A DNA stretch of 64,000 bases from Sulfitobacter sp. HNIBRBA3233 (GCF_040149665.1 NZ_JBEFLP010000001.1:1488001-1552000); one strand, 5' to 3'; shown: positions 38,401 through 46,929, counted from the stretch's first letter. Numbers and translations: made by a program. The notes: generated from the letters alone by a model not told the origin.

Positions 38401-39380
38401 GGACGTGCCCCGAAGCTGTCCTCGTAAAAGCGCAACCAGTTGCCGCCCATGATACCGTCTACTTCATCTTCTGTAAGAGAAGTTTCCAGCAACCCATTAC
38501 GAATATTTCCAAAATCTAGATTTCCACCGAACCAGTCCGGCATCGCCGGAAAGCCCGGATTGTCGGCAGACCCTTCGCCGTAATCCATCTGCTTGGACCA
38601 GCGCCCGACCCGCATCCATTCGACGATACTGTCCGGCTGATCCTGACACAGATCGCTTCCGATCCCCAGCCGGTCCGCGCCGTAGCGGCGCGAGGCTTCC
38701 TCGACCATCTGGCAGAAACTCGAGAGGCTGCAATCACTTCCGCCTGCAAGATGATGTGGATAAATCGAAAATCCCACCATGCCGCCCGCCTCTGTCAGTG
38801 CGCGCAGCACGGTGTCGGACTTGTTGCGCAACGCGCCGTGCCACCACGCGGGGTTGGCGTGGGTGATCGCGATGGGCCGCGTCGAATGGTCAATCGCCTC
38901 CAGCGTCGAGCGCTCTGCCGAATGGGACATGTCGACCACCATGCCGACGCGGTTCATTTCGGTCACGACCTGCCGGCCCATGCGGGTCAGTCCGGTATCG
39001 TCATCCTCGTAACATCCGGTCGCCAGCAGGGATTGGTTGTTGTAGGTCAGCTGCATGAACCGGACGCCCAGCTGATGGCAGATCTCGACGAGGCCGATGT
39101 CATCCTCGATCGGGCTGGGGTTCTGGAACCCGAAGAAGATCGCGGTCCGCCCGTCGGCCTGCGCGCGCCGGACGCACTCGGCGCCTCTTCCCTTGAAGAT
39201 CAGGTCCGGGTGCTGTTCGAACCAGCGGTTCCAGCGCTCGAGGTTCAGCACCATTTCACGGAAGCTTTCGTGATAGGCGATGGTCACGTGGACCGCGTCA
39301 ACGCCCCCGTCATGCATCTCCTCGAAAATGCGCGGAGAGAAATTGGCGTATTGCAGATTGTCGATCAGCGGCGCTCTCAT
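38397..39380 (-). CDS. Membrane dipeptidase (peptidase family M19)
   Basis: The 327-aa protein matches the renal-dipeptidase TIM-barrel family: DNLQYANFSPRIFEEMHDGG, GFQNPSPIEDDIGLVEICHQLGV, metal-site regions MVVDMSHSAERSTLEAI and PIAITHANPAWW, and LGIGSDLCQD. Family members hydrolyse dipeptides or related amide bonds with a binuclear metal. The start at 39380 (MRAPLIDNL) is preferred to 39416. No signal peptide, so it is cytoplasmic. Its last 25 codons or so lie in an unusually AT-rich patch (about 38447-38527). Confidence 0.88.
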   Translation of the reverse strand: MRAPLIDNLQYANFSPRIFEEMHDGGVDAVHVTIAYHESFREMVLNLERWNRWFEQHPDLIFKGRGAECVRRAQADGRTAIFFGFQNPSPIEDDIGLVEICHQLGVRFMQLTYNNQSLLATGCYEDDDTGLTRMGRQVVTEMNRVGMVVDMSHSAERSTLEAIDHSTRPIAITHANPAWWHGALRNKSDTVLRALTEAGGMVGFSIYPHHLAGGSDCSLSSFCQMVEEASRRYGADRLGIGSDLCQDQPDSIVEWMRVGRWSKQMDYGEGSADNPGFPAMPDWFGGNLDFGNIRNGLLETSLTEDEVDGIMGGNWLRFYEDSFGARP

Positions 39381-39441
39381 GGCACCACGTTGGCCCAAAC
39401 CTGCGCGCCGGTCCACGAAAAACGCAACGCGGCGTCACCCT

Positions 39442-39795
39442 CTAGCGGCGCTCGGCTCCACGCGCGGCCAGCACCAGCAATCCCCCGGCGATCGCCCAGT
39501 TCTTGACGAATATGCTCATCTGCCAGGGATCATCGGGGATCCAGTGGAACAGGCTCGTCACGGCGCAATAGGCGGCAAGCGCCAGCGCCGTCGGCCCGAG
39601 AAACAGCCGAAAGACAAGGAAAACCGCCCCCAGCGCGTTCAGGGCCAACGCTGGCCAGATCAGCCAAACCGGCCAGCCGCGCATCGCCAGAAGAGCCTGC
39701 GCCGCGTCCGGATCCGCCACCTTCTGCACGGATCCCGCGACGAAGAGCCCCGCAAGAAGCCACCGCCCGATCCGTTCCAGCCATATCTCCATCAT
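39442..39795 (-). CDS. DoxX-like small membrane protein
   Basis: The 117-aa protein has four hydrophobic helices and the DoxX-like opening RIGRWLLAGLFVAGSVQKVADP with a following membrane pair around WLIWPALALNALGAVFLVFRLFL. DoxX proteins are linked to redox or thiosulfate metabolism in some species; the role here is unknown. ATGs at 39795 and 39792 are both possible. Confidence 0.75.
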   Translation of the reverse strand: MMEIWLERIGRWLLAGLFVAGSVQKVADPDAAQALLAMRGWPVWLIWPALALNALGAVFLVFRLFLGPTALALAAYCAVTSLFHWIPDDPWQMSIFVKNWAIAGGLLVLAARGAERR

Positions 39796-39820
39796 TCGGT
39801 CCTTTCGCGCCAGACAGCCA

Positions 39821-39851
39821 AAAGGCCCGGGCGGGGAAGCGCCGGGCCTTT
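39821..39851 (-). terminator. Terminator-like hairpin upstream of the DoxX gene
   Basis: AAAGGCCCGG (39821-39830) pairs perfectly with CCGGGCCTTT (39842-39851) around an 11-nt loop. On the minus strand the stem ends in UUUU. It could end the ECF sigma/anti-sigma transcript or a short RNA from 39860-40110. Confidence 0.55.
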
Positions 39852-40116
39852 CAACCACTCGTTACATGCGGGGAGCCCCCACAAACCACCTAAACTCTGG
39901 CTGTGCCCAAACAGGGACCCAGCCGTAACTGGTGAAAGCGCGCGCGGCAGCCGTGGTGGAGACCCATGACGCGCCGCGCTGCGCGGCAGCCCCTTGCGGG
40001 GCCGGTACGCTTAAAAACGATTGGAAACGCCTGAGAGTTTCAGAACCTGCGGGAATAATTTGATTACCCTTACGGAAACCGCGAAAAGCCCCATTAAAAC
40101 AGGGGCAAAGCCGTTA
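39852..40116. other. Gene-poor stretch between DoxX and the anti-sigma gene
   Basis: No gene with a valid start is visible. The stretch holds two back-to-back hairpins (39973-39987, GCCGCG/CGCGGC; 39989-40002, GCCCC/GGGGC), an imperfect GGCTG/CAGCC hairpin near 39897-39925, and a GAGTTTA heptamer at 39891-39897 (minus strand). Together with the terminator-like hairpin it could encode a small RNA on the minus strand. Confidence 0.5.
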
Positions 40117-40815
40117 TCACAACTCCGCGACCGGTGCGGCAGCCAGCACATCGCCCGTTGGTGCGCCGGTGGGCGACCCGCCCTGCGGCTCGTCCGAGAT
40201 CGCCAGCGTGATCTCGCCAGCCCGCGCCAGCAGCACGTCGGGCAGAACCACACGGGTGGTTTGCGACGCGGGCAAGACGCCAAGCGATACAGGCGCGCTG
40301 TCCGGAAGGATCGCCCAAACCTCGAAGTCCCGCCCGTCCGCGGGCGCACCCGCAAGCCTGTTGAGCGCAATGCTGCCCCGGTCGGGATCGAGCACGGCAA
40401 GAACCTGCAACGCGGTGCTGTCGCCGGTCAGCTGGGTCGCATAGACCGTACCGCTTGTGCCGGGCACCTCTGGTCCGAGCTGCTGGATACCCAGATAGCC
40501 CGCAACCACCAGCGCCGCGAAGGCAAGACCTTTCCACACCCACAGCCGCTGGCCCAAGGGCACACGCGAAGCGGGGAACAGCCGCGCCATCAGACGTTTC
40601 TTGACCCGCCGTTTCGGCGCGACTTCGGCAAATTCGGCGGCCATCGGGATCAGACGCTCGTGCCACATGGCAACAAGGTCGGCGAAGGCCGGATCACGGG
40701 TCAGCCGGTAGCGCGCCTCGCGCTCCTCGTCTCCGTCCAGAAGACGCAGCGCCATTTCGGCGGCCAGCGTTTCGTCCTCATCGGGGCCGCTTGCGGTGTC
40801 GGGCGTATCTGTCAT
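40117..40815 (-). CDS. Anti-sigma factor (RskA-like C-terminal domain)
   Basis: The 232-aa protein has an N-terminal cytoplasmic domain (about residues 1-90, with ALRLLDGDEEREARYRLTRD), one TM helix at about 96-113 (WVWKGLAFAALVVAGYLGI) and a periplasmic RskA-type domain (LQVLAVLDPDRGSIALNRL, FEVWAILPDSAPVSLGVLP). It sequesters the ECF sigma factor encoded upstream. The ATG overlaps the sigma stop by 4 bp, so the two are co-translated. The signal it senses is unknown. Confidence 0.9.
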   Translation of the reverse strand: MTDTPDTASGPDEDETLAAEMALRLLDGDEEREARYRLTRDPAFADLVAMWHERLIPMAAEFAEVAPKRRVKKRLMARLFPASRVPLGQRLWVWKGLAFAALVVAGYLGIQQLGPEVPGTSGTVYATQLTGDSTALQVLAVLDPDRGSIALNRLAGAPADGRDFEVWAILPDSAPVSLGVLPASQTTRVVLPDVLLARAGEITLAISDEPQGGSPTGAPTGDVLAAAPVAEL

Positions 40816-41354
40816 TGGCTCATGCACTCCCGCAGGGCAATCAGGCCACGGCGCAGCCATGTCCGCATGGTGTTCAACGGCACCGAGAAGCTTTCGGCCA
40901 ATTCGGCGTATGTCTTGCCCTCAAGATAGGCACCGCGCACAGCCGATCCACGGTCCTCGGCCAGACCGTCGAGGCAATCCACCAGACGCGCCGCCTCGGA
41001 CGCGGCCACGGCGGAGGCTTCGGGGCTGGGGCCCGGGGCTGCCAGCTCGAACCCCGGTGTGTCGATGTCCTGATGGCCCTTGCGGGTCGCACGCAACCGG
41101 TCGATCGCGGTGTTGCGCGCGATGGTAATCAGCCACGTCATCGGGCTGAGCCCGTTCGACTGGTAGCGGCTGGCGTTGTGCCAGATCTTGATGAATGTGT
41201 CTTGCATGGCGTCCTCTGCCGCGGCGCGATTGTTCAACACACGCAGGCAGACGCCGAATAGTTTCGCGGACGTCGCATCATAAAGCTGGTCGAAAGCCTT
41301 GCGATCGTTCAGGGCGACCTGCCCGATCAAGGCATCGACTTTATCGCGGTCCAT
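40812..41354 (-). CDS. ECF-type RNA polymerase sigma factor
   Basis: The 180-aa protein has sigma region 2 (about residues 10-80; LFGVCLRVLNNRAAAEDAMQDTFIKIW and MTWLITIARNTAIDRLR) and region 4 (about 120-175; YLEGKTYAELAESFSVPLNTMRTWLRRGL). The ATG at 41354 is preferred because the upstream frame lacks sigma sequence. With its anti-sigma partner it forms a SigK/RskA-like regulatory pair. The target regulon is not visible here. Confidence 0.93.
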   Translation of the reverse strand: MDRDKVDALIGQVALNDRKAFDQLYDATSAKLFGVCLRVLNNRAAAEDAMQDTFIKIWHNASRYQSNGLSPMTWLITIARNTAIDRLRATRKGHQDIDTPGFELAAPGPSPEASAVAASEAARLVDCLDGLAEDRGSAVRGAYLEGKTYAELAESFSVPLNTMRTWLRRGLIALRECMSQ

Positions 41355-41384
41355 GCAATCCACTCCCCCAACGTCACTACCGGG

Positions 41385-41414
41385 AAGAATGGTGTAGCGG
41401 CCCGGTTTGTCAAC
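41385..41414 (-). promoter_or_regulatory. Possible sigma-70-type promoter of the ECF sigma gene
   Basis: On the minus strand TTGACA (41409-41414) is followed after 18 nt by ATTCTT (41385-41390), about 30 bp before the ATG. The -35 is perfect but the -10 is poor, so this is tentative. I see no matching motif to suggest autoregulation by the ECF factor. Confidence 0.3.
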
Positions 41415-41494
41415 AAGGTGACACCGGCGGGCTGGACGCGGATGTCCGGCGGCCCCATGATCGGGGAAAAGCCGGTTTCGACAGGAGAACGCCA

Positions 41495-42094
41495 ATGGCC
41501 CCGCGGACGATCGAATATTTCTACTCCGCCCATTCGGCATTTGCCTACCTCGGTGCGCCGACCCTGGCCAGGATCGCGCAGGCCTCGGGACGCCGGATCG
41601 TCCACCGCCCCTTCGATTTCTGGCCGGTGGTGACGGGGGCCGGCGCGAGCAAGACGCGCAGCAAGGCCCACAGGGACTATTTCTTCGGGCGCGAACTTGT
41701 CCGCTGGGCGGAATGGCGCGATCTGCCGATCCTGCGGCACCGCCCTGTCCACCATGACAACACGCTCGCCCCCGCGAGCGGCATGATTATCGCCTCTACC
41801 GACCCCGATGCACTGAGCTTTGCGATCCTGCAGGCACACTGGCGCGACGATGCGGACATCGCAGACCGGGCAACACTTGATGCAATCGCGACAGCGGCAG
41901 GACAAGACGGTGCAGCTCTGTTCGAGCAAGGCCAATCCGAGGACGCGCAGCGGATATTCGCCGCCAACACCGCAGAAGCCATCGCGCGCGGCGTCTTCGG
42001 ATCGCCGACGTATTTCGTCGACGGAGACATGTTTTACGGGCAGGACAGGCTGGATTTCGTCGCCCGCGCCGTCGACCGCCCCTTCGGCGACTGA
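41495..42094 (+). CDS. 2-hydroxychromene-2-carboxylate isomerase-like protein (DsbA fold)
   Basis: The 199-aa protein has the glutathione-dependent kappa-class/DsbA-like fold: IEYFYSAHSAFAYLGAPTL at the N-terminus (active-site Ser/Tyr region) and GVFGSPTYFVDGDMFYGQDRLDFV at the C-terminus. Homologues isomerise 2-hydroxychromene-2-carboxylate in naphthalene breakdown, but most family members have unknown substrates. A clear AGGAGA site precedes the ATG. Divergent from the ECF gene; first of a plus-strand series. Confidence 0.87.
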   Translation: MAPRTIEYFYSAHSAFAYLGAPTLARIAQASGRRIVHRPFDFWPVVTGAGASKTRSKAHRDYFFGRELVRWAEWRDLPILRHRPVHHDNTLAPASGMIIASTDPDALSFAILQAHWRDDADIADRATLDAIATAAGQDGAALFEQGQSEDAQRIFAANTAEAIARGVFGSPTYFVDGDMFYGQDRLDFVARAVDRPFGD

Positions 42095-42175
42095 TCCGCG
42101 CAACAGCCCCTCTGGATTGCGCGCGTCAGGTGTGTTTAGGCTGGATCAACCTCGGCTGTTTTCGAAGGATCAGAC

Positions 42176-43372
42176 ATGGCCGCTCCGCGCCTTCAACGCT
42201 ACGATGTCGTCATTATCGGCGGTGCCATGCACGGCGCGTCACTGGCATGGTGGCTAAGCCGCACCGAAGCCTTCGGTGGCACTGTTCTGGTGATCGAGCG
42301 TGATCCGACCTACACCTTTGCCTCCACCTCGCACACGAACAGCTGTATCCGCCAGCAGTTCTCGAACGAGGCCAACATCCGCGTCAGCCAGTTCGGCGCA
42401 AGCTTCATCCGCAATTTCCGGTCGTTCATGGGGGATGATCCGGATGTGCCAGATCTGACACTACAAAGCTTCGGGTATCTCTACCTCGCGGACACGCAGG
42501 AATTCGCGCACAGTCTCAGACAGGCGCAGGCGGTACAGGTGGCACTGGGGGCCGCCACGCGCCACATGACCCGCGACGAGATCGCCGCCGCCTACCCCTT
42601 CTACCAGCTCGACGATATCGTCGCGGGCAATCACAACCTCGTCGACGAGGGATATTTCGACGGCGGCACGATGTTCGACTGGTTCCGCCGCAAGGCCCGC
42701 CAGAACGGCGTCGAGTTCGCCCACGGCGACGTGACCGGCATCACCCGCGGAAAGACGGGGGTGGACGGCGTGACCCTTGCCGACGGCACCTCGGTATCCT
42801 GCGGCACGCTGGTCAACGCCACGGGGCCGCGCGCCGCGGCGACAGCGGCAATGGCGGGGATCGATATTCCCGTCGTGCCGCGCAAGCGCTTTACCTTCGT
42901 CTTTGACGCCGCGCGCCCGCTGGAACAGGATCTTCCGCTGACGATCGACCCGTCGGGCGTGCATGTGCGCAGCGACGGTCGCTACTACATGGCCGGTTGC
43001 GGGCCGGATGAAGACCTCGATGTGGCCTATGACGATTTCGCAGCCGATCACGCGATCTGGCAGGACAAGGTCTGGCCCGCCGTCGCCACCCGCATCCCGC
43101 AATTCGACACCGTGAAGCTGGTGAATGAATGGGTCGGCCATTATGCCTATAACACCCTCGACCAAAACGCCCTGCTCGGGCCGGTTGAGGGCTGTCCGAA
43201 TTTCATCTTCGTCAACGGCTTCTCGGGCCACGGGCTGCAACAGGCGCCCGCCGTGGGCCGCGGCATCGCCGAGCTGATCACCTACGGGGAATACCGTGCC
43301 ATCGATCTGTCCGCCTTTGACGTGAACCGCGCCCTGCGGGGCGAACGTTTTCTGGAAAAAGCGGTGATATGA
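42176..43372 (+). CDS. FAD-dependent oxidoreductase, FOXRED1-like (DAO family)
   Basis: The 398-aa protein binds FAD through YDVVIIGGAMHGASLAWWL (the second Gly of the usual GxGxxG is Ala, as in some relatives). The C-terminal stretch NGFSGHGLQQAPAVGRGIAE and the following IDLSAFDVNR closely resemble, from memory, the end of mitochondrial FOXRED1, a complex I assembly factor in the D-amino-acid oxidase superfamily. Bacterial members are otherwise called glycine/D-amino acid oxidases; the substrate is unknown. A GNAT gene follows 31 bp downstream. Confidence 0.85.
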   Translation: MAAPRLQRYDVVIIGGAMHGASLAWWLSRTEAFGGTVLVIERDPTYTFASTSHTNSCIRQQFSNEANIRVSQFGASFIRNFRSFMGDDPDVPDLTLQSFGYLYLADTQEFAHSLRQAQAVQVALGAATRHMTRDEIAAAYPFYQLDDIVAGNHNLVDEGYFDGGTMFDWFRRKARQNGVEFAHGDVTGITRGKTGVDGVTLADGTSVSCGTLVNATGPRAAATAAMAGIDIPVVPRKRFTFVFDAARPLEQDLPLTIDPSGVHVRSDGRYYMAGCGPDEDLDVAYDDFAADHAIWQDKVWPAVATRIPQFDTVKLVNEWVGHYAYNTLDQNALLGPVEGCPNFIFVNGFSGHGLQQAPAVGRGIAELITYGEYRAIDLSAFDVNRALRGERFLEKAVI

Positions 43373-43403
43373 CCGCGCGAAATACCACCAAAGGAACATT
43401 GCC

Positions 43404-43850
43404 ATGACAGTGAAAACCCGCGCCGTCGCCGCCTCGGACCGGGCGGATTGGGACCGCCTCTATACCGGATACGCCGCCTTCTACGGCGTTGCGCAGGACG
43501 ACGCGATGCGCGATCGCGTCTGGGGCTGGCTGCACGATCCCGACCACGAGGTGTCGGGCTTTGTGGCCGAAACCGCGACAGGCGACCTGATCGGATTGAC
43601 CCACTACCGCCCATTCGCTTCACCGCTGCGCGCCATAACCAATTGCTTTCTCGATGATCTGTTCGTCGATCCAGCAGCGCGCGGGTCCGGCGCAGCAGAG
43701 GCGCTGATCCGCGCCGTCGAAGCCCAGGCGCGGAGCAAGGGCTGGGGTGTCGTCCGCTGGATCACCGCCGAGGACAACTATCGCGCGCGCGGCGTCTACG
43801 ACCGGCTGGCAACCCGTACGCCATGGGTCACCTACGACATCAAGCTCTGA
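43404..43850 (+). CDS. GNAT family N-acetyltransferase
   Basis: The 148-aa protein has the GNAT core LDDLFVDPAARGSGAAEALIRAVEA (acetyl-CoA-binding loop) followed by WITAEDNYRARGVYDRLA. A start ribosome-binding AAGGAAC precedes the ATG. It probably shares a transcript with the FOXRED1-like gene. Acceptor unknown. Confidence 0.88.
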   Translation: MTVKTRAVAASDRADWDRLYTGYAAFYGVAQDDAMRDRVWGWLHDPDHEVSGFVAETATGDLIGLTHYRPFASPLRAITNCFLDDLFVDPAARGSGAAEALIRAVEAQARSKGWGVVRWITAEDNYRARGVYDRLATRTPWVTYDIKL

Positions 43851-43943
43851 TCTTGCACACCAGCGCCCGGCGCGTGAAAGTGCCCCCTGGCACTCCCGCG
43901 GTCGCTGCGACCGCGCATATTCTGAATTTCTGAAAGGCTCCCC

Positions 43944-44789
43944 ATGAAAAAGCTAGGTAAAATCGTTCTCACCGGTGCGGCGGGCCGTCTCGGCTCCTAC
44001 CTGCGCGAACCGCTTACAGCGCTTTGCGAGGAACTTGTTTCCACCGATATCAAGGACGATCCCGGCACGCTCTATCCCGGAGAACGCTACATGAAGGCGG
44101 ATCTGGCCGACTTCGAAGCGATGGGACGTGTGATCGAAGGCGCCGAGATGGTGATCCACATGGGCGCTTTCGTCGACGAAGGACCGTTCGAGCAGTTGCT
44201 CGGGCCGAACTTTGTCGGCTCCTACAATGTCTGGGAAAACGCCCACCGCCACGGCGTGCGGCGCGTTGTCTATGCCTCGTCGATCCACGCGGTGGGCATG
44301 TATCCGAAGAATGAGTTCATCGGCACCGACGTGCCCCACCGCCCCGATACCTTCTACGGCCTCGCCAAATGCTTTACCGAGGATCTGGGTCGCATGTATT
44401 GGGAAAAGCGCGGGCTGGAGAGCGTCCACATGCGCATCCTCAGCTGCGCGCAGGTCAACAACGCCCGCGCATTGGGAAGCTGGCTGAGCTACGATGACCT
44501 GATCCAGCTTGTCACCCGCTGCATCGACACACCGGTCACGGGGTTTGCCATCATCTACGGCGTCAGCAACAACGACCGCGCGCCGGTGGACAACGCCAAG
44601 GCCGCGTTTATCGGGTACCGCCCGAAGGACAACGCCGAACAATTCGCCGCTGAGGTTCTGGCCAACGAGCCGCCGATGGATCCACAAGACCCCAGCCACA
44701 TGTGCCATGGCGGGCCTTTTGCAGGTGTCGATCTGGGCAATTCGGGGCTGGCCAACATGAATGTGGTCGACGATACCAAGAAGTCCTGA
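43944..44789 (+). CDS. NAD-dependent epimerase/dehydratase family protein, uronate dehydrogenase-like
   Basis: The 281-aa short-chain-type Rossmann protein has the NAD motif TGAAGRLGSYL (residues 10-20), the active-site Ser in YASSIHAVG and the Tyr-x3-Lys catalytic pair in FYGLAKCF. Length and the RRVVYASSIHAVGMYP and RILSCAQVNNARALGSWL segments resemble uronate dehydrogenases (oxidising D-galacturonate or D-glucuronate to aldarolactones). Without sugar-transport neighbours the substrate is uncertain. Confidence 0.85.
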   Translation: MKKLGKIVLTGAAGRLGSYLREPLTALCEELVSTDIKDDPGTLYPGERYMKADLADFEAMGRVIEGAEMVIHMGAFVDEGPFEQLLGPNFVGSYNVWENAHRHGVRRVVYASSIHAVGMYPKNEFIGTDVPHRPDTFYGLAKCFTEDLGRMYWEKRGLESVHMRILSCAQVNNARALGSWLSYDDLIQLVTRCIDTPVTGFAIIYGVSNNDRAPVDNAKAAFIGYRPKDNAEQFAAEVLANEPPMDPQDPSHMCHGGPFAGVDLGNSGLANMNVVDDTKKS

Positions 44790-44883
44790 TCCGGGCGTGG
44801 GCACGCGTGCGCCGTCTGGCCTTGGTCACCGGCGCGCGCGAAACATCGCCCCTTCAAGCCGCCCCAACGGCAGGCCGGAAATG

Positions 44884-45357
44884 TCAGAGAGGGTCGCGGT
44901 GCTCGGACGCGGCGTCGATCTTGGACAGAACATCGAGGAAGGTTTCCAGATCCTCACCGGAGATGCCGTTCACAAGGTGCCGCTGGCGCCGCTGCACCAG
45001 TGGCAGAACCTCGGCGACCAGCGCCCGCCCTGCTTCGCCGATGCGCAGGATCTGCTGGCGACTGTCGACACGGTCCACCCTGCTGCGCACGAGCTCCCGG
45101 TCGACCAGCCCGCGGATCTTCCGGCTAAGCTGGCCCTTGTCCATCTGCAGCAGGCGCGCAAGCTGTGACATGGTGGTGTCGCCCATGGCATCCAGCAGCC
45201 GCAGCACACGCCAGTCCACCAGACTGATGTCGGACTGGGTTTTCAGATAATGGGTGATCTGGGCGTTCAGCTTGTTCTGGGTACGCGCAATCCGGAACGT
45301 CAGAAATGACGTGATGTGTTCGGCGACATCATTGGTGCCATCGTGATCTTCTATCAT
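44884..45357 (-). CDS. MarR family transcriptional regulator
   Basis: The 157-aa winged-helix protein has the MarR fold: ITHYLKTQSDISLVDWRVLRLL, the recognition region TMSQLARLLQMDKGQLSRKIRGLVDR and wing VDRVDSRQQILRIGEAGRAL. The ATG at 45357 has a GAGG site 6 nt upstream; GTG at 45384 would add nine residues and overlap the palindrome. It is convergent with the uronate-dehydrogenase-like gene. A palindrome 20 bp upstream suggests autoregulation. Confidence 0.92.
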   Translation of the reverse strand: MIEDHDGTNDVAEHITSFLTFRIARTQNKLNAQITHYLKTQSDISLVDWRVLRLLDAMGDTTMSQLARLLQMDKGQLSRKIRGLVDRELVRSRVDRVDSRQQILRIGEAGRALVAEVLPLVQRRQRHLVNGISGEDLETFLDVLSKIDAASEHRDPL

Positions 45358-45376
45358 ACCTGCCTCAAATCGAAGC

Positions 45377-45390
45377 GTTGACACGTCAAC
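45377..45390. promoter_or_regulatory. Palindrome GTTGAC-AC-GTCAAC upstream of the MarR gene
   Basis: Perfect 6-bp arms (45377-45382 and 45385-45390) separated by 2 nt, 20 bp upstream of the chosen MarR start. Size and position fit a MarR dimer operator, and TTGAC also resembles a -35 element, so repressor binding would block polymerase. Confidence 0.55.
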
Positions 45391-45552
45391 ACCCTCATCA
45401 GGTCTAGCGCGAGTTGTGCCGCTCCTTCAACTTAAAGTTTAGCGGTCGTGATCAGAAATGCAAATAGACGAAATGAGCACCATCTAGAATTTTTTACCGC
45501 GTAGTCAAATTTCCGCTCATTGCGGCCCTAGGGCCGTGCGGAGAGCTTTGTT

Positions 45553-46929
45553 CTAGGGTCGGGAATTACCCTCTGCCGTTGGCGCTGAAGGCCCGTCGCG
45601 CGCATCGAGGTACGGCGCCAGCATCGCGGCAACCGGCAGACGAACACCCAGTCGCGCACCCAGCAGGAACATACCGCCAAGCTTGCGTTGCAGGAACAGG
45701 ATTTCCCCGGGCAGGACCGGAGGAACAAAGCCATCCCGCGCCAGCGCTTCGCCTTCGCGTTGCAGGCTGCGCGACATCGTCGGGTCGGCGAAATCGAAAC
45801 TGTCGGCGCGCAGGGCATCAAAGACGATCGCGATCATCCGCATGATCCGGGCACGGTGATCAGAAGCAGTATTTTCGTATATAAATCCGGCACTTATGGA
45901 AATGTCTTCAACTTGCCTCATGTCGCCGGCGAGCCCCGCCCGCAAGAGTGCGCGGTAAAGCTCTGATGTTGCGTCGGAAATCTCACGAACCGCACCGAAA
46001 TCCAACAGGACGACACGGCCCTTGCCGGCCTCGATCCGGTAGTTCGCGAAATTAGGATCTGTCTGCATCAATCTGAAATCAAATAGTTCTTTCAAAGTGA
46101 GATCGAGAAGCTGCGCCATCACGCGGTGCCGCTGCTCGAGCCCTGCCTCTGCCAGTTCCTCTATCGGGCGGCTGGCAACGTAATCCATGGCGATGATCGT
46201 GCCCGTGCTCCAGTCGGGATGGCTTTCGGGAACGACAAATCCACCCTCGCCCGACAAAAGCGTGCGAAACCTCTCAAGGTATCGCGCCTCGCGCAGGTAG
46301 TCGGTTTCCTCGTGCAATTGCGCGGCTGCTTCGGCCAGATAGGGATCGAGCTTGATCCCCCTCGGCAAAAGGCCGGACATGCGGATCAGGGACCCCACAT
46401 TTGCCACATCACTGTCGATGGACCGGGCCACACCGGGATACTGGACCTTAATCGCAAGATCACGCCCGTCTTTCAGCTGCGCACGGTGGACCTGCCCGAT
46501 GCTGGCCGCGGCGATCGGACGCACGTCAAAGCGGTGAAAAGATCGCATCCATCTCGCGCCCCACGCCGTATCAAGCACTTTTCGCAGCTGTGCCGGCGGC
46601 ATGAAATGCGCGTCATCGCGCAAGCGCGACATGATATCAGACAACTCCGGTGGCAGTATATCGCCCGTATCCATCGAGACCATCTGGCCGATCTTCATCG
46701 CAGCGCCGCGCATCTTGGCCAGCTGGTCCGCGATCCGCCCGATGTTGCCCGGCGTCATCAGCAGGCCGCGCCACGTCGGCCGCTGGCCCCTGCCCAGCTG
46801 CGCCGCGCCGCCCAGCGCCATATTGCCCGCCACACCGGCGGTCATCGCCCCAAGCCGGGACAGGCGCCCAAACCGCGTGGCTGGCACGGCAAGGCCCTTT
46901 TCGCGGCGGCTGTCGCGGGCGTCGCTCAT
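45553..46929 (-). CDS. ABC1/AarF (COQ8-like) atypical kinase
   Basis: The 458-aa protein has the UbiB/COQ8 signature: the KxGQ motif (MKIGQMVSMD), the Ala-rich nucleotide loop AAASIGQVHRAQ, the Lys of AIKVQYPG, the ligand-binding QTDPNFANYRIE and the DFG-like LLDFGAVREI. The TDPN-x2-N form resembles the mitochondrial COQ8 pattern rather than the TDPHPGN of most UbiB proteins. COQ8/UbiB support ubiquinone biosynthesis through an atypical ATPase activity. The start at 46929 (MSDARDSRREK) is preferred; the upstream frame overlaps the CIA30 gene. Confidence 0.9.
   Translation of the reverse strand: MSDARDSRREKGLAVPATRFGRLSRLGAMTAGVAGNMALGGAAQLGRGQRPTWRGLLMTPGNIGRIADQLAKMRGAAMKIGQMVSMDTGDILPPELSDIMSRLRDDAHFMPPAQLRKVLDTAWGARWMRSFHRFDVRPIAAASIGQVHRAQLKDGRDLAIKVQYPGVARSIDSDVANVGSLIRMSGLLPRGIKLDPYLAEAAAQLHEETDYLREARYLERFRTLLSGEGGFVVPESHPDWSTGTIIAMDYVASRPIEELAEAGLEQRHRVMAQLLDLTLKELFDFRLMQTDPNFANYRIEAGKGRVVLLDFGAVREISDATSELYRALLRAGLAGDMRQVEDISISAGFIYENTASDHRARIMRMIAIVFDALRADSFDFADPTMSRSLQREGEALARDGFVPPVLPGEILFLQRKLGGMFLLGARLGVRLPVAAMLAPYLDARDGPSAPTAEGNSRP

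Noticed and set aside
39862-40113. Minus-strand open frame ending in an aromatic-rich tail just before the terminator-like hairpin
   Set aside because: The only candidate start codon in frame is a GTG near the 3' end; the ATG at 40094 is out of frame. Kept only as a possible RNA locus.
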